From: an uncultured Clostridia bacterium
GTDB taxonomy: Bacteria > Bacillota > Clostridia > TANB77 > CAG-508
Assembly (NCBI GenBank): GCA_947632535.1
Contig: CANRPR010000007.1
Span: forward strand, 1-49,388
Direction of reading: 5' to 3'
DNA length: 49,388 nucleotides
Shown: one piece after another, positions 7,280 to 15,305 of the stretch
Layout of the letters: the number at the start of each line of letters is the position of its first letter
Position numbering within the stretch: position 1 is the first letter of the stretch
Translations under genes and position numbers: made by a program
The notes under the pieces: model-generated
Seen by the model: only the letters and a program-made list of their open reading frames with translations
What the model was told of the DNA's origin: nothing
Database searches by the model: none

Positions 7280-8512
7280 ATGGGCAAAATTTTAGGCGTT
7301 ATAGCTGAATATAACCCTTTTCATAATGGGCATCAATTTCATTTAAATCAGTCCAAGAAAATGTTGGAAATAGAATATACTGTTGCTGTTGTTAGCGGTA
7401 ATTTTGCTCAACGAGGTGACACTTCTTTAATTGATAAATGGTCTAAAACACAAATGGCTTTAGAAAATGGTGTAGACTTAGTAATTGAGCTACCTACAAT
7501 ATACAGTGTTTCTAGTGCAGAAAATTTTGCTGATGGTGCTGTGAAAATTTTGGACTCTTTGAAGCTAGTAGATTATCTTTCTTTTGGAAGTGAACTTTGT
7601 GATGTACATATTTTAAATGATTTTGCCAACATTTTATACCAAGAGCCAAAAGAATATGTTACTTTGTTGAATCACGAATTGAGTAAAGGTTTTTCTTTCC
7701 CAAAAGCTCGCGAGAATGCACTATTATTATATTTAAATGATATAAGAAAATATGCAAATGTTCTTTCTAGTCCAAATAATATTTTAGCTATAGAATATTT
7801 GCGTGCACTTAAACAATTAAATAGTCCAATTATACCTGTTAGCGTAAAAAGAGAAAAAGTAGATTATAATGATACAAGAATCGTGGGCAATTTTGCTAGT
7901 GGCACAGCTATAAGGAAGCTTTCTCAGTCTAGCGATGTTTGGACTTTGAGAAAAGTTATGCCAAAATCTTCTTTTGACATAATGTATGAATGTTTAAAAG
8001 AAGGCAAAACTGTACCTAGCTTAGCAAAATTCGAGAAAGAAATTATTTATAATATTAGAAAAATGTCATGCGAGGAACTTTTGGAATTCCCTGATGTTTC
8101 TGAAGGCTTAGAACATTCAATTAAGGATGCTGCTGGTTGTTGCAATACTATAGCAGAGTTAATTAATATGGTAAAAAGTAAGCGCCATACACAAACTAGA
8201 ATTCAAAGAATTTTGGTTTATATTCTATTAGGAATTACGAAGAAAGATATTGCTAATTCTAAAAAGGTTCAACCTTATATAAGAATTTTAGGTGCAAATG
8301 CAAAAGGAAAAGAATTATTATCTGCTATATTGAAAGCCAACCCTAGATTAGATGTAATAACTTCTGTAAAAAATTTCTTAGATGTAAGTAGTAATAAGAT
8401 TTTGAAAAGTATGTTGCAGAAAGATATTTTGGCAACAGATATATATACAATAGGTTATGAATATGATTCTTATGCTAATCTAGATTATACTCATAAACTT
8501 GTAATAGAATAA
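7280..8512 (+). CDS. tmcAL: tRNA(Met) cytidine acetate ligase
   Basis: The 410-residue protein starts MGKILGVIAEYNPFHNGHQF; the HNGH (15-18) is the nucleotidyltransferase HxGH signature. Further family features are AVVSGNFAQRGDTSLIDKW and SFGSEL. TmcAL (YlbM) activates acetate with ATP and makes N4-acetylcytidine at the wobble position of elongator tRNA-Met, which keeps AUA from being read as Met. The ribosome binding site AAAGGAAG precedes the ATG. It is a monocistronic plus-strand gene, divergent from rnhA and convergent with valS. No in-frame CGG is present. Confidence 0.93.
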   Translation: MGKILGVIAEYNPFHNGHQFHLNQSKKMLEIEYTVAVVSGNFAQRGDTSLIDKWSKTQMALENGVDLVIELPTIYSVSSAENFADGAVKILDSLKLVDYLSFGSELCDVHILNDFANILYQEPKEYVTLLNHELSKGFSFPKARENALLLYLNDIRKYANVLSSPNNILAIEYLRALKQLNSPIIPVSVKREKVDYNDTRIVGNFASGTAIRKLSQSSDVWTLRKVMPKSSFDIMYECLKEGKTVPSLAKFEKEIIYNIRKMSCEELLEFPDVSEGLEHSIKDAAGCCNTIAELINMVKSKRHTQTRIQRILVYILLGITKKDIANSKKVQPYIRILGANAKGKELLSAILKANPRLDVITSVKNFLDVSSNKILKSMLQKDILATDIYTIGYEYDSYANLDYTHKLVIE

Positions 8513-8517
8513 TTAAT

Positions 8518-8563
8518 AAAAAGAAAAGACTAGGATATTACTAATTCCTAGTCTTTTCTTTTT
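8518..8563. terminator. Bidirectional terminator between tmcAL and valS
   Basis: Arms AAAAAGAAAAGACTAGGA (8518-8535) and TCCTAGTCTTTTCTTTTT (8546-8563) form an 18-bp stem with a 10-base loop. It overlaps the valS stop codon and follows the tmcAL stop. Confidence 0.92.
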
Positions 8564-11186
8564 ATGATAGTTTTTTAATGCGTTCCTCTGTTGTTTTTAA
8601 CATTTCTTTATATTGTTCCAATTTTTTCTTTTCTTCTTCAATTTTTGCTGCTGGAGCTTTTGATACAAAGCCTTGGTTCGATAACATTCCCGTTGCTCTT
8701 TGTACTTCTTTTTCTAGCCTTATTTTCTCTTGTTTCAATCTTTCTAACTCGGCTTCTATATCTACCAATTCTTCAAAAGGTATAAATATTTCTACTTGTT
8801 GCTCTAGTATTGATATTGCATTTTCTGGTATATTTTCTTTACTGCTTTGTATTGTTATTTTGTTTGCAAATCCTAATTTTGTTAGGAATTCGCTTGATTC
8901 TTGTACTAGTTTTTCTATATCTTTGTTTGCTGTAACAAATATTAAATTTGTTTTTTTGCTTGGCTGTACATTCATATTTGCACGAATATTTCTAATACTT
9001 ACTATTATTCTTTTTAGCAATTCTATTTCTTCTTCTTCATTATTATATTCTAAGTTTTCATTAACTTCTGGCCATGTTTCTAACATTATACTTTCTTTAT
9101 CTACCACTAATTCTTGATAAATTTCTTCTGTTATAAATGGCATAAATGGATGTAATAGCTTTAATGCATTTACTAAAACATAATTTAATGTGTACATAGC
9201 CTCTTTTTTAGTTGTGCAATTTTCTGCATATAAACGAGGTTTTACTATTTCTATGTACCAGTCGCAAAATTCGTTCCATATGAAGTCATATATTTTATTT
9301 GCTGCTATTCCTACATCATATTTATCTATATGATAAGTTACTTCATTTATTAACCTTTGCAATTTATTAATAATCCATTTATCTTCTATAGTTAATTTTT
9401 GTTTATCATATTGCTTCAATTCTTCATTTATATTTGATACTACAAATTTAGAAGCATTCCATATCTTATTTGCAAAGTTCTTAGCTGATGCTGCTTTTTC
9501 TTCTGAATATTTTATATCATTTCCTAATGTCATATTCTGAATTAGTGAAAATCTTAATGCATCTGTTCCATATTCAGCAATAATATCTAATGGATCAATT
9601 CCATTTCCTAAAGATTTAGACATTTTTCTTCCTTGTGCATCTCTTACTAAGCCATGCATAAATACTGTGTTAAATGGAATTTTATGTGTATGTTCCAAAC
9701 TTGAGAATATCATTCTTGCTACCCAGAAGAATATAATATCATATCCTGTTACTAATGTATTAGTTGGGAAGAAATAGTCTAGGTCTTCTGTTTTATTTGG
9801 CCAGCCCATAGTTGAAAATGGCCATAATGCTGAGCTAAACCATGTGTCTAATGTGTCTTCATCTTGTATTATATTTGTGCTTCCACATTTAGTACACTTA
9901 TCTGGCTTTTCTTCTAAGACCATTGTTTCTCCACATTCTTTACAATAGTATGCTGGGATTCTATGTCCCCACCATAATTGACGCGAAATACACCAGTCTT
10001 TTATATTTTCCATCCAATGATAATATGTTTTTTCAAATCTTTCTGGAACGAATTTGATTTCTCCATCTTTTACAACTTTAATTGCAGGTTTTGCTAAATC
10101 TTCCATTTTCATAAACCATTGTTCTGAAATTCTTGGTTCAATTGGCTTATGACATCTATAGCATTTTCCAACATTGTGAGTATAGTCCTCTGTTTTTTCT
10201 AGAACTCCTAGCTTTTCTAAATCCTCTACAATTGCTTTTCTTGCAGTATAAATGTCCATTCCTTCATATTTTTTTGCTATATCTAGCATTATGCCTTTTT
10301 CATCAAATACTTCTATTATTTCTAAGTTATGTCTTAAGCCTGTTTCGTAGTCATTAACATCATGTGCTGGTGTAATTTTAACTGCACCTGTTCCGAATTC
10401 CTTTTCTACGAAGCTATCTGCAACAATTGGGATTTCTCTATTTACAATTGGTAATACAACCGTCTTTCCAACCATATCTTTATATCTTTCATCATCTGGA
10501 TGCACTGCAACTGCTGTATCACCTAGCATTGTTTCTGGTCTTGTGGTAGCAACTGTAATATATCTACTGCCATCCTTAGTATAATATCTAATATGCCATA
10601 AATGTCCAGCTTCTTCCTCAAACTCTACTTCTGCATCTGACAAAGATGTTTTACATGTTGGACACCAGTTAATCATTCTTTTGCCTCTATAAATAGCGCC
10701 TTTATCATACATATCTTTAAAAACTTTTGTAACTGCCTTAGATAATCCTTCATCTAAAGTAAATCTTTCTCTTGTCCAGTCGCACGCGCATCCTATCTTT
10801 TTTATTTGATTTACTATAGTTCCACCATATTTTTCCTTCCATGCCCATGTTCTTTTTAAAAATTCTTCTCTACCTATTTCCTCTTTAGTTTTTCCTTCTT
10901 CTCTTAGCTTTTCTACTACTTTAACCTCAGTAGCTATAGAAGCATGGTCTGTGCCTGGTATCCACAAAGTGTTAAATCCATTCAATTTTTTATATCTAAT
11001 TAAAATATCCTGTAAAGTATTAACTAATGCGTGACCCATATGTAGCTTTCCTGTAATGTTTGGTGGTGGAATAACAATTGTGTATGGTGTTTTAGTTTTG
11101 TCCACTTTAGCTGTAAAATACCCCTTTTTATTCCAATTATCATAAATTTTTTCCTCGAACTCCTTTGGTTCATACTTATTGTTCAT
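8562..11186 (-). CDS. valS: Valyl-tRNA synthetase
   Basis: The protein is 874 residues, normal for bacterial ValRS. Class I motifs are visible: PPPNITGKLHMGHAL (HIGH equivalent, near residues 39-53) and GRKMSKSLGNGIDPLD (KMSKS). Zinc-type cysteine pairs (CPTC; CKECGE...CTKCGS) and the editing domain with TTRPETMLGD lie between them. The C-terminal roughly 70 residues form the coiled coil (LEQQVEIF...ERIKKLS) typical of ValRS. It charges tRNA-Val. The AGAGGAG site lies just before the ATG. It is transcribed alone towards tmcAL. There is no in-frame CGG in 874 codons. Confidence 0.97.
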   Translation of the reverse strand: MNNKYEPKEFEEKIYDNWNKKGYFTAKVDKTKTPYTIVIPPPNITGKLHMGHALVNTLQDILIRYKKLNGFNTLWIPGTDHASIATEVKVVEKLREEGKTKEEIGREEFLKRTWAWKEKYGGTIVNQIKKIGCACDWTRERFTLDEGLSKAVTKVFKDMYDKGAIYRGKRMINWCPTCKTSLSDAEVEFEEEAGHLWHIRYYTKDGSRYITVATTRPETMLGDTAVAVHPDDERYKDMVGKTVVLPIVNREIPIVADSFVEKEFGTGAVKITPAHDVNDYETGLRHNLEIIEVFDEKGIMLDIAKKYEGMDIYTARKAIVEDLEKLGVLEKTEDYTHNVGKCYRCHKPIEPRISEQWFMKMEDLAKPAIKVVKDGEIKFVPERFEKTYYHWMENIKDWCISRQLWWGHRIPAYYCKECGETMVLEEKPDKCTKCGSTNIIQDEDTLDTWFSSALWPFSTMGWPNKTEDLDYFFPTNTLVTGYDIIFFWVARMIFSSLEHTHKIPFNTVFMHGLVRDAQGRKMSKSLGNGIDPLDIIAEYGTDALRFSLIQNMTLGNDIKYSEEKAASAKNFANKIWNASKFVVSNINEELKQYDKQKLTIEDKWIINKLQRLINEVTYHIDKYDVGIAANKIYDFIWNEFCDWYIEIVKPRLYAENCTTKKEAMYTLNYVLVNALKLLHPFMPFITEEIYQELVVDKESIMLETWPEVNENLEYNNEEEEIELLKRIIVSIRNIRANMNVQPSKKTNLIFVTANKDIEKLVQESSEFLTKLGFANKITIQSSKENIPENAISILEQQVEIFIPFEELVDIEAELERLKQEKIRLEKEVQRATGMLSNQGFVSKAPAAKIEEEKKKLEQYKEMLKTTEERIKKLS

Positions 11187-11245
11187 AAAACTCCTCTTTT
11201 TTCTCGTTTTTTAATATATCCTACTATACTATAATTCTGTTCATT

Positions 11246-11283
11246 TGTCAAGTCCAATTAGGGACGGCTCTTTTTTGAATTTT
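11246..11283 (+). repeat. REP-like repeat, copy 3 (diverged single copy)
   Basis: AGTCCAATTAGGGACGG followed by CTCTTTTTTGAATTTTACA (from 11251) matches the first two thirds of the family consensus, with changes in the tail. It lies upstream of the putative deoD promoter. Confidence 0.8.
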
Positions 11284-11287
11284 ACAT

Positions 11288-11317
11288 TTGACTATTGACA
11301 TGCTTATATTATATAAT
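11288..11317 (+). promoter_or_regulatory. Putative sigma-A promoter for deoD
   Basis: TTGACT (11288-11293), an 18-base spacer and TATAAT (11312-11317). Transcripts from here would carry the inverted repeat pair at 11336-11442 as a folded 5' leader before deoD. Confidence 0.5.
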
Positions 11318-11335
11318 TGCGCTATATTAATTTTA

Positions 11336-11442
11336 GGGGATCGGTTCTTTTTTGTGGCATTTTGTCCGATTGCTTCACTATAATTTGAGAAGCGTCCCTA
11401 AATGGACAAAATGTCCAAAAAAGAACCGTCCCCATTTGGACA
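11336..11442. repeat. Inverted pair of GGGGACGG repeats (BIME-like) in the deoD leader
   Basis: The left copy (about 11336-11367, GGGGATCGGTTC... TTTTGTCC) and right copy (about 11393-11442, TGTCCAAAAAAGAACCGTCC then CCATTTGGACA) face each other across about 25 bases. The right copy ends directly at the AAGGAGG ribosome binding site of deoD (11442-11448). Confidence 0.88.
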
Positions 11443-11457
11443 AGGAGGGATGTTGGT

Positions 11458-12177
11458 ATGACACCACATAATGATGCTAAGATTGGAGAAATTTGCAAGA
11501 CTGTTTTGATGCCTGGTGATCCGTTACGTGCTAAGTTTATTGCAGATAATTTTTTGGAGGATGCTAAGCTTGTAAATAGTGTGCGTAATGTTTATGCGTA
11601 TACTGGAAAGTATAAGGGACATGAAGTTAGTGTTATGGCTTCTGGTATGGGGATGCCTAGTATGGGTATTTATTGTTATGAGTTGTATAAGGTTTATGGT
11701 GTTGAAAATATTATTAGGATTGGTTCTTGTGGAGCTTATACTAAGGATTTGCATTTATTGGATTTAATTTTGGTTGATAAAACTTATACTGAGAGTAATT
11801 TTGCATTGACTTTGAATAATGAGGTTTGTAATATTGCAAATGCTTCTGCTAAACTTAATGAAATTATTGAGCAAACCGCTTCTGATTTTAATATTTCTTA
11901 TACTAAAGGTACTACTCTTTGTAGTGATTGCTTTGATTATTATATGACAGACATTAGTAAACTTTTCCAAAGGGCTCCAAAGGATATTGATATTATTGGT
12001 GCAGAAATGGAAGCTTTTGCTTTGTTTTATACTGCAAAGATGCTTAATAAAAAGGCGTCTTGTATTTTGACTGTTGTAGATTCTCATTATGATAAGACTG
12101 AACTTTCTAGTGGTGATAGACAAAATGCGTTGGATAATATGATTAAATTAGGTTTGGAAAGTGCAATAAGAGTATAG
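11458..12177 (+). CDS. deoD: Purine-nucleoside phosphorylase, DeoD type
   Basis: The 239-residue protein is of standard length for the hexameric DeoD family. MTPHNDAKIG, LMPGDPLRAKFIAD, the phosphate-binding RIGSCGAY and IGAEMEAFALF are family signatures. It splits purine (deoxy)ribonucleosides with phosphate to the base and (deoxy)ribose-1-phosphate for salvage. AAGGAGG lies 9 bases before the ATG and abuts a REP-like repeat. An intrinsic terminator follows, so it is probably transcribed separately from ppaC. There is no in-frame CGG. Confidence 0.95.
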   Translation: MTPHNDAKIGEICKTVLMPGDPLRAKFIADNFLEDAKLVNSVRNVYAYTGKYKGHEVSVMASGMGMPSMGIYCYELYKVYGVENIIRIGSCGAYTKDLHLLDLILVDKTYTESNFALTLNNEVCNIANASAKLNEIIEQTASDFNISYTKGTTLCSDCFDYYMTDISKLFQRAPKDIDIIGAEMEAFALFYTAKMLNKKASCILTVVDSHYDKTELSSGDRQNALDNMIKLGLESAIRV

Positions 12178-12198
12178 AAAATAACACAAAAATAGTAG

Positions 12199-12237
12199 AA
12201 AAATAGCAAAATGTCTTGATTTTTTGCTATTTTTTTT
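12199..12237 (+). terminator. Terminator after deoD
   Basis: Arms AAAAATAGCAAAA (12199-12211) and TTTTGCTATTTTT (12222-12234) are followed by further T residues. Confidence 0.85.
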
Positions 12238-12301
12238 GTATATTTGTATATAGTTTATCGTACCTTCTGTTATGGAGGATTGGAAAGGAATGAAATTTAA
12301 T

Positions 12302-13217
12302 ATGGACAATAAAATTTTAATTTTTGGACATAAAAGTCCAGATGCAGATTCAATTTGTTCTGCTTTAGTTATGGAAAAGTTTTGTAAAAATCAAGGAATT
12401 GATGCAGAAGCTGTAAGATTGGGTGACATTAATAAAGAAACCGCTTTTATTTTAAATTATTTAGGAATAGAAGCACCAAGATTAATAAATAATATAGAGG
12501 ATGGACAGAAAGTTATCCTAGTTGATCATAATGAGTTTAGTCAAAGCGTTGCTAACATTGATAAAGCTAAAATCGAAATTGTTATTGATCACCATAGAAT
12601 TGCTAATTTTGAAACAGCTGAACCTTTATACTATCGTGCTGAACCATTGGGTTGTACATCAACTATTTTGTATAAGAAGTTTAAGGAAAACAACATGCCT
12701 ATTGAGAAAAAAGAAGCTTTATTAATGCTTAGTGCTATTGTATCTGATACATTGTTGTTTAAATCTCCAACTTGCACTAAGGAAGACGAAGACTGTTGCA
12801 TTGAACTTGCAAGAATTGCAGATATTGATATTAATACTTATGGAATGGATTTGTTAAAAGCTGGAACTGATTTAAGCGATTTTACTGCAGAAGAATTAAT
12901 TAATATTGACTCTAAAGAATTTATGAAAAACGATGCAAAATTCCAAATAGCACAAATTAGTACTGCTTCTATTGAAGATGTTCTAAAAAATCAATCTGAT
13001 ATTGAAGCTGCTATGACTAATTTCATGAATCAAAATGGTTGTAACTTATTTATATTTTTAATTACAGATATTATTAATAGTAATTCTCAAGCTATAGTAC
13101 TTGGAGATACAGCCTTATTTGAAGCAAAATTTCGGAGTAAAACTTGAAAATAATTCTACATTCTTAGAAGGTGTTGTTTCTAGGAAGAAACAAGTCGCTC
13201 CTTTATTACTAAATTAG
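12302..13217 (+). CDS. ppaC: Manganese-dependent (family II) inorganic pyrophosphatase, requiring one +1 frameshift at CGG
   Basis: Reading 12302-13132, skipping 13133, then 13134-13217 gives a 304-residue protein, against about 309 for the family. The DHH-family motifs are present: GHKSPDADS near the N-terminus, VDHNE and VIDHHR (metal ligands), and SDTLLFKSPT. The essential substrate-binding SRKKQ motif lies after the frameshift, in GVVSRKKQVAPLL. In the zero frame the protein ends in FRSKT just before it and would be inactive. The enzyme hydrolyses pyrophosphate to drive biosynthesis. I chose the start at 12302 because it gives the family N-terminus (MDNKILIFGHK). In-frame ATGs at 12272 and 12290 are alternatives, and the GGAGG at 12274-12278 fits the one at 12290. 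Confidence 0.88.
13133..13135 (+). other. +1 frameshift site (CGG) in ppaC
   Basis: The zero frame reads AAA TTT CGG AGT AAA ACT TGA. Skipping the C gives TTT GGA GTA AAA CTT GAA AAT and leads to the catalytic SRKKQ motif and a natural stop at 13215-13217. Confidence 0.87.
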
Positions 13218-13250
13218 TATAAATTCAAATAACGAGATTATTAAAATAAA

Positions 13251-13300
13251 AATAAGAGTTTATTAAGATATACCAAATTCAATCTTAATAAACTCTTATT
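13251..13300. terminator. Bidirectional terminator between ppaC and rng
   Basis: Perfect 19-base arms AATAAGAGTTTATTAAGAT (13251-13269) and ATCTTAATAAACTCTTATT (13282-13300) with a 12-base loop lie between the convergent gene ends. The position agrees with the frameshifted, not the zero-frame, end of ppaC. Confidence 0.9.
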
Positions 13301-13304
13301 TAAA

Positions 13305-14504
13305 TTAGTCTTCTGGACTATAAATATGTTTTCTTGTCATTTCTAGCAAATTCAACTTACTAAAACCAACAATTTGAGTTTTAGACCTATCCTTCTTTAA
13401 ATACTCTTTTAAAGTACCAATTATTTTCTGCTTATGTTCTTCATTTTGCATGTCTATATAATCTATTATTATAATTCCACCAATGTCTCTTAACCTTAGC
13501 TGTTTTGCTATTTCTATACTCGCTTCCTTATTTACTTCAAACACAGTATCCTCTAACGATTTATTACCTATGTACTTACCAGAATTTACATCAATCGCAG
13601 TTAACGCTTCCGTTTTATCTATAGTGATAAATCCACCACATTTTAGCCAAACCTTCCTATTCTCCACTCTCTCTAATTGTTTCTTTATATCATACATCTC
13701 TAGCAGATTTTCTTTGCTCAACTGTATTGTTAATTTTCCTTTTCTACCTTTAATATTCTCACCATCAATAATTTGTTTAATTTCGTCATATAGTTTTTTA
13801 TCATTAACCACAATTTTTTCCAAACTCTGATCAGTCAAATCCAGCAATATTTTTTCCACAACACTATAGCTTTTATATAACATTCTAGGTACATTTTCGC
13901 TCTCCTCTGCACCTTTTAATATCATGTTCCACTGATTAACTAAATGCTCTATATCCTCCTGTATAACCTTTGCTTCTTTTTTTAATGCAGATGTTCTTAT
14001 AATTGCTCCATAATTTTTAGGTAATGCTTCTTTTAAAATTCCAATTAACCTAGCTTTTTCCTGTTCATCTTCAATTTTTTGAGATACCGTTATAAAGGGT
14101 GCATCTGGCAATAAAACACTATAGCTTCCTGGTAAGTTCACATGTGTAGATACTCTAGCACCCTTTTTGTTAGTTCCATCCCTTTTTACTTGTACTAACA
14201 AAACATCACCTTGCTTAACAACCTTCTTTATATCTTGATTAACCCCTTCAGCAACATCTTGCTTTTTCTCGTCAATTTTTGGCAAAATATCTTTTAAATG
14301 AATAAAAGTATTTTTATCTTCTCCAATATCTATAAATGCCGCTTGTAAGCCTGGAAGAACATCCTTTACTCTTCCTAAGTAAATGTTCCCCTCTATCCTA
14401 TTATCTTGTTCCTGCTCATAATAGCGTTCCACTACAATTCCATTTTCCAATAAAATAATAGACTTTTTATTATTGCTATCTACATCAATAATTATTTCTT
14501 TCAT
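13305..14504 (-). CDS. rng: Ribonuclease G/E family protein (short form)
   Basis: The 399-residue protein has an N-terminal S1 RNA-binding domain (GNIYLGRVKDVLPGLQAAFIDIGEDKNTFIH) and the RNase E/G catalytic domain. The metal-binding aspartates are recognisable in TAIDVNSGKYIG and IIIDYIDM. It is shorter than typical RNase G (about 490): it stops soon after MTRKHIYSPED and lacks the C-terminal CPxC zinc-link region. The stop is followed directly by a strong terminator, so this looks natural rather than a frameshift. The role is processing of rRNA and mRNA 5' ends. It is last in the rnjA-gltX-DUF951-pth-rng cluster, so two RNases lie in one probable operon. There is no in-frame CGG. Confidence 0.9.
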   Translation of the reverse strand: MKEIIIDVDSNNKKSIILLENGIVVERYYEQEQDNRIEGNIYLGRVKDVLPGLQAAFIDIGEDKNTFIHLKDILPKIDEKKQDVAEGVNQDIKKVVKQGDVLLVQVKRDGTNKKGARVSTHVNLPGSYSVLLPDAPFITVSQKIEDEQEKARLIGILKEALPKNYGAIIRTSALKKEAKVIQEDIEHLVNQWNMILKGAEESENVPRMLYKSYSVVEKILLDLTDQSLEKIVVNDKKLYDEIKQIIDGENIKGRKGKLTIQLSKENLLEMYDIKKQLERVENRKVWLKCGGFITIDKTEALTAIDVNSGKYIGNKSLEDTVFEVNKEASIEIAKQLRLRDIGGIIIIDYIDMQNEEHKQKIIGTLKEYLKKDRSKTQIVGFSKLNLLEMTRKHIYSPED

Positions 14505-14563
14505 TAAAAATTCTATTCCTTTCTCGCTCCACTACAAAATACTTTAGCAATTAAATAAGCCTC

Positions 14564-15122
14564 TTAGTTATATTTATTCATAGCCATATCAATACCATTT
14601 TTCAATATTTCTTGTATTGCTATTACTGCTTCTTCCTCTCCGCTTTTCTAGTATTTTTGCTTCCTCTACTGATAATTGTCCTATTACATAATTAATCTTT
14701 TCTTCTGCATAAAGTGGTTTTCCTATTCCAATCCTTATCCTAGGGAACTTTTCACTCGCAACCTCACTCACAACAGATTTCATTCCATTATGACTTCCAG
14801 GACCTCCACTTTTCCTTATTTTAATGCTTCCCTTCTCTACATCCATATCATCATAAATTACCAACAAATTTGATATATCCAGTTTATAAAAATTATAAAA
14901 TTCTCTAACTGCCTCTCCACTTAAATTCATATAAGTTTGTGGCTTAACCAAAACTACTTTTTCCCCTTCTATAATACCTGTTCCATAAATCGAATTAAAC
15001 TTCGTTCTACTCATATCTATATCATATTTTTTTGCTAACCTATTTACTACATTAAAACCCATATTGTGCCTTGTATTTGCATATTCTTCTTCCGGATTTC
15101 CTAAACCTACTATTAAATACAT
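14564..15122 (-). CDS. pth: Peptidyl-tRNA hydrolase, requiring one +1 frameshift at CGG
   Basis: Reading 15122-14643, skipping 14642, then 14641-14564 gives 185 residues, the usual Pth size. VGLGNPEEEYANTRHNMGF at the N-terminus carries the catalytic His (RHNMGF). PQTYMNLSGEAV, DDMDVEKG and GGPGSHNGMKS follow, all diagnostic. Beyond the shift the protein ends ILKNGIDMAMNKYN, the normal Pth C-terminal helix ending in AMNxYN. In the zero frame the last 17 residues are Arg/Ser/Asn-rich and unlike Pth. The enzyme releases tRNA from stalled peptidyl-tRNA and is normally essential. That makes a true pseudogene unlikely. The start is 2 bases after the DUF951 stop. Confidence 0.9.
14640..14642 (-). 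other. +1 frameshift site (CGG) in pth
   Basis: The zero frame reads GAA AAG CGG AGA GGA AGA. Skipping the C gives AAG GGA GAG GAA GAA GCA GTA and restores the conserved C-terminal helix. Confidence 0.87.
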
Positions 15123-15124
15123 AT

Positions 15125-15301
15125 TTATACCTCTTTTTTAGTAATTATCTTTAGAGCTTTTTCTCTTGGTAGCATAATAACATGTCCACATCCTTGACAT
15201 TTCAACTTAAAATCAACACCAACTCTTGTTATTTCCCATAACTTGCTACCACATGGATGGACCTTTTTAGTCCTTACAATATCTCCTATTTGATATTCCA
15301 T
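15125..15301 (-). CDS. DUF951 family small protein (58 aa)
   Basis: This short gene starts at the ATG at 15301, 4 bases after the gltX stop, and ends 2 bases before the pth start. The protein begins MEYQIGDIVRTKKVHPCGS and contains C-x17-C-x2-C (one Cys in HPCGS, two in CQGCGH), a probable zinc-ribbon or nucleic-acid-binding OB-like fold. DUF951 proteins of 60-70 residues are widespread in Firmicutes near translation and division genes. The function is unknown. The tight packing in the gltX-pth operon suggests co-regulation with translation genes. Confidence 0.9.
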   Translation of the reverse strand: MEYQIGDIVRTKKVHPCGSKLWEITRVGVDFKLKCQGCGHVIMLPREKALKIITKKEV

Positions 15302-15305
15302 AATA

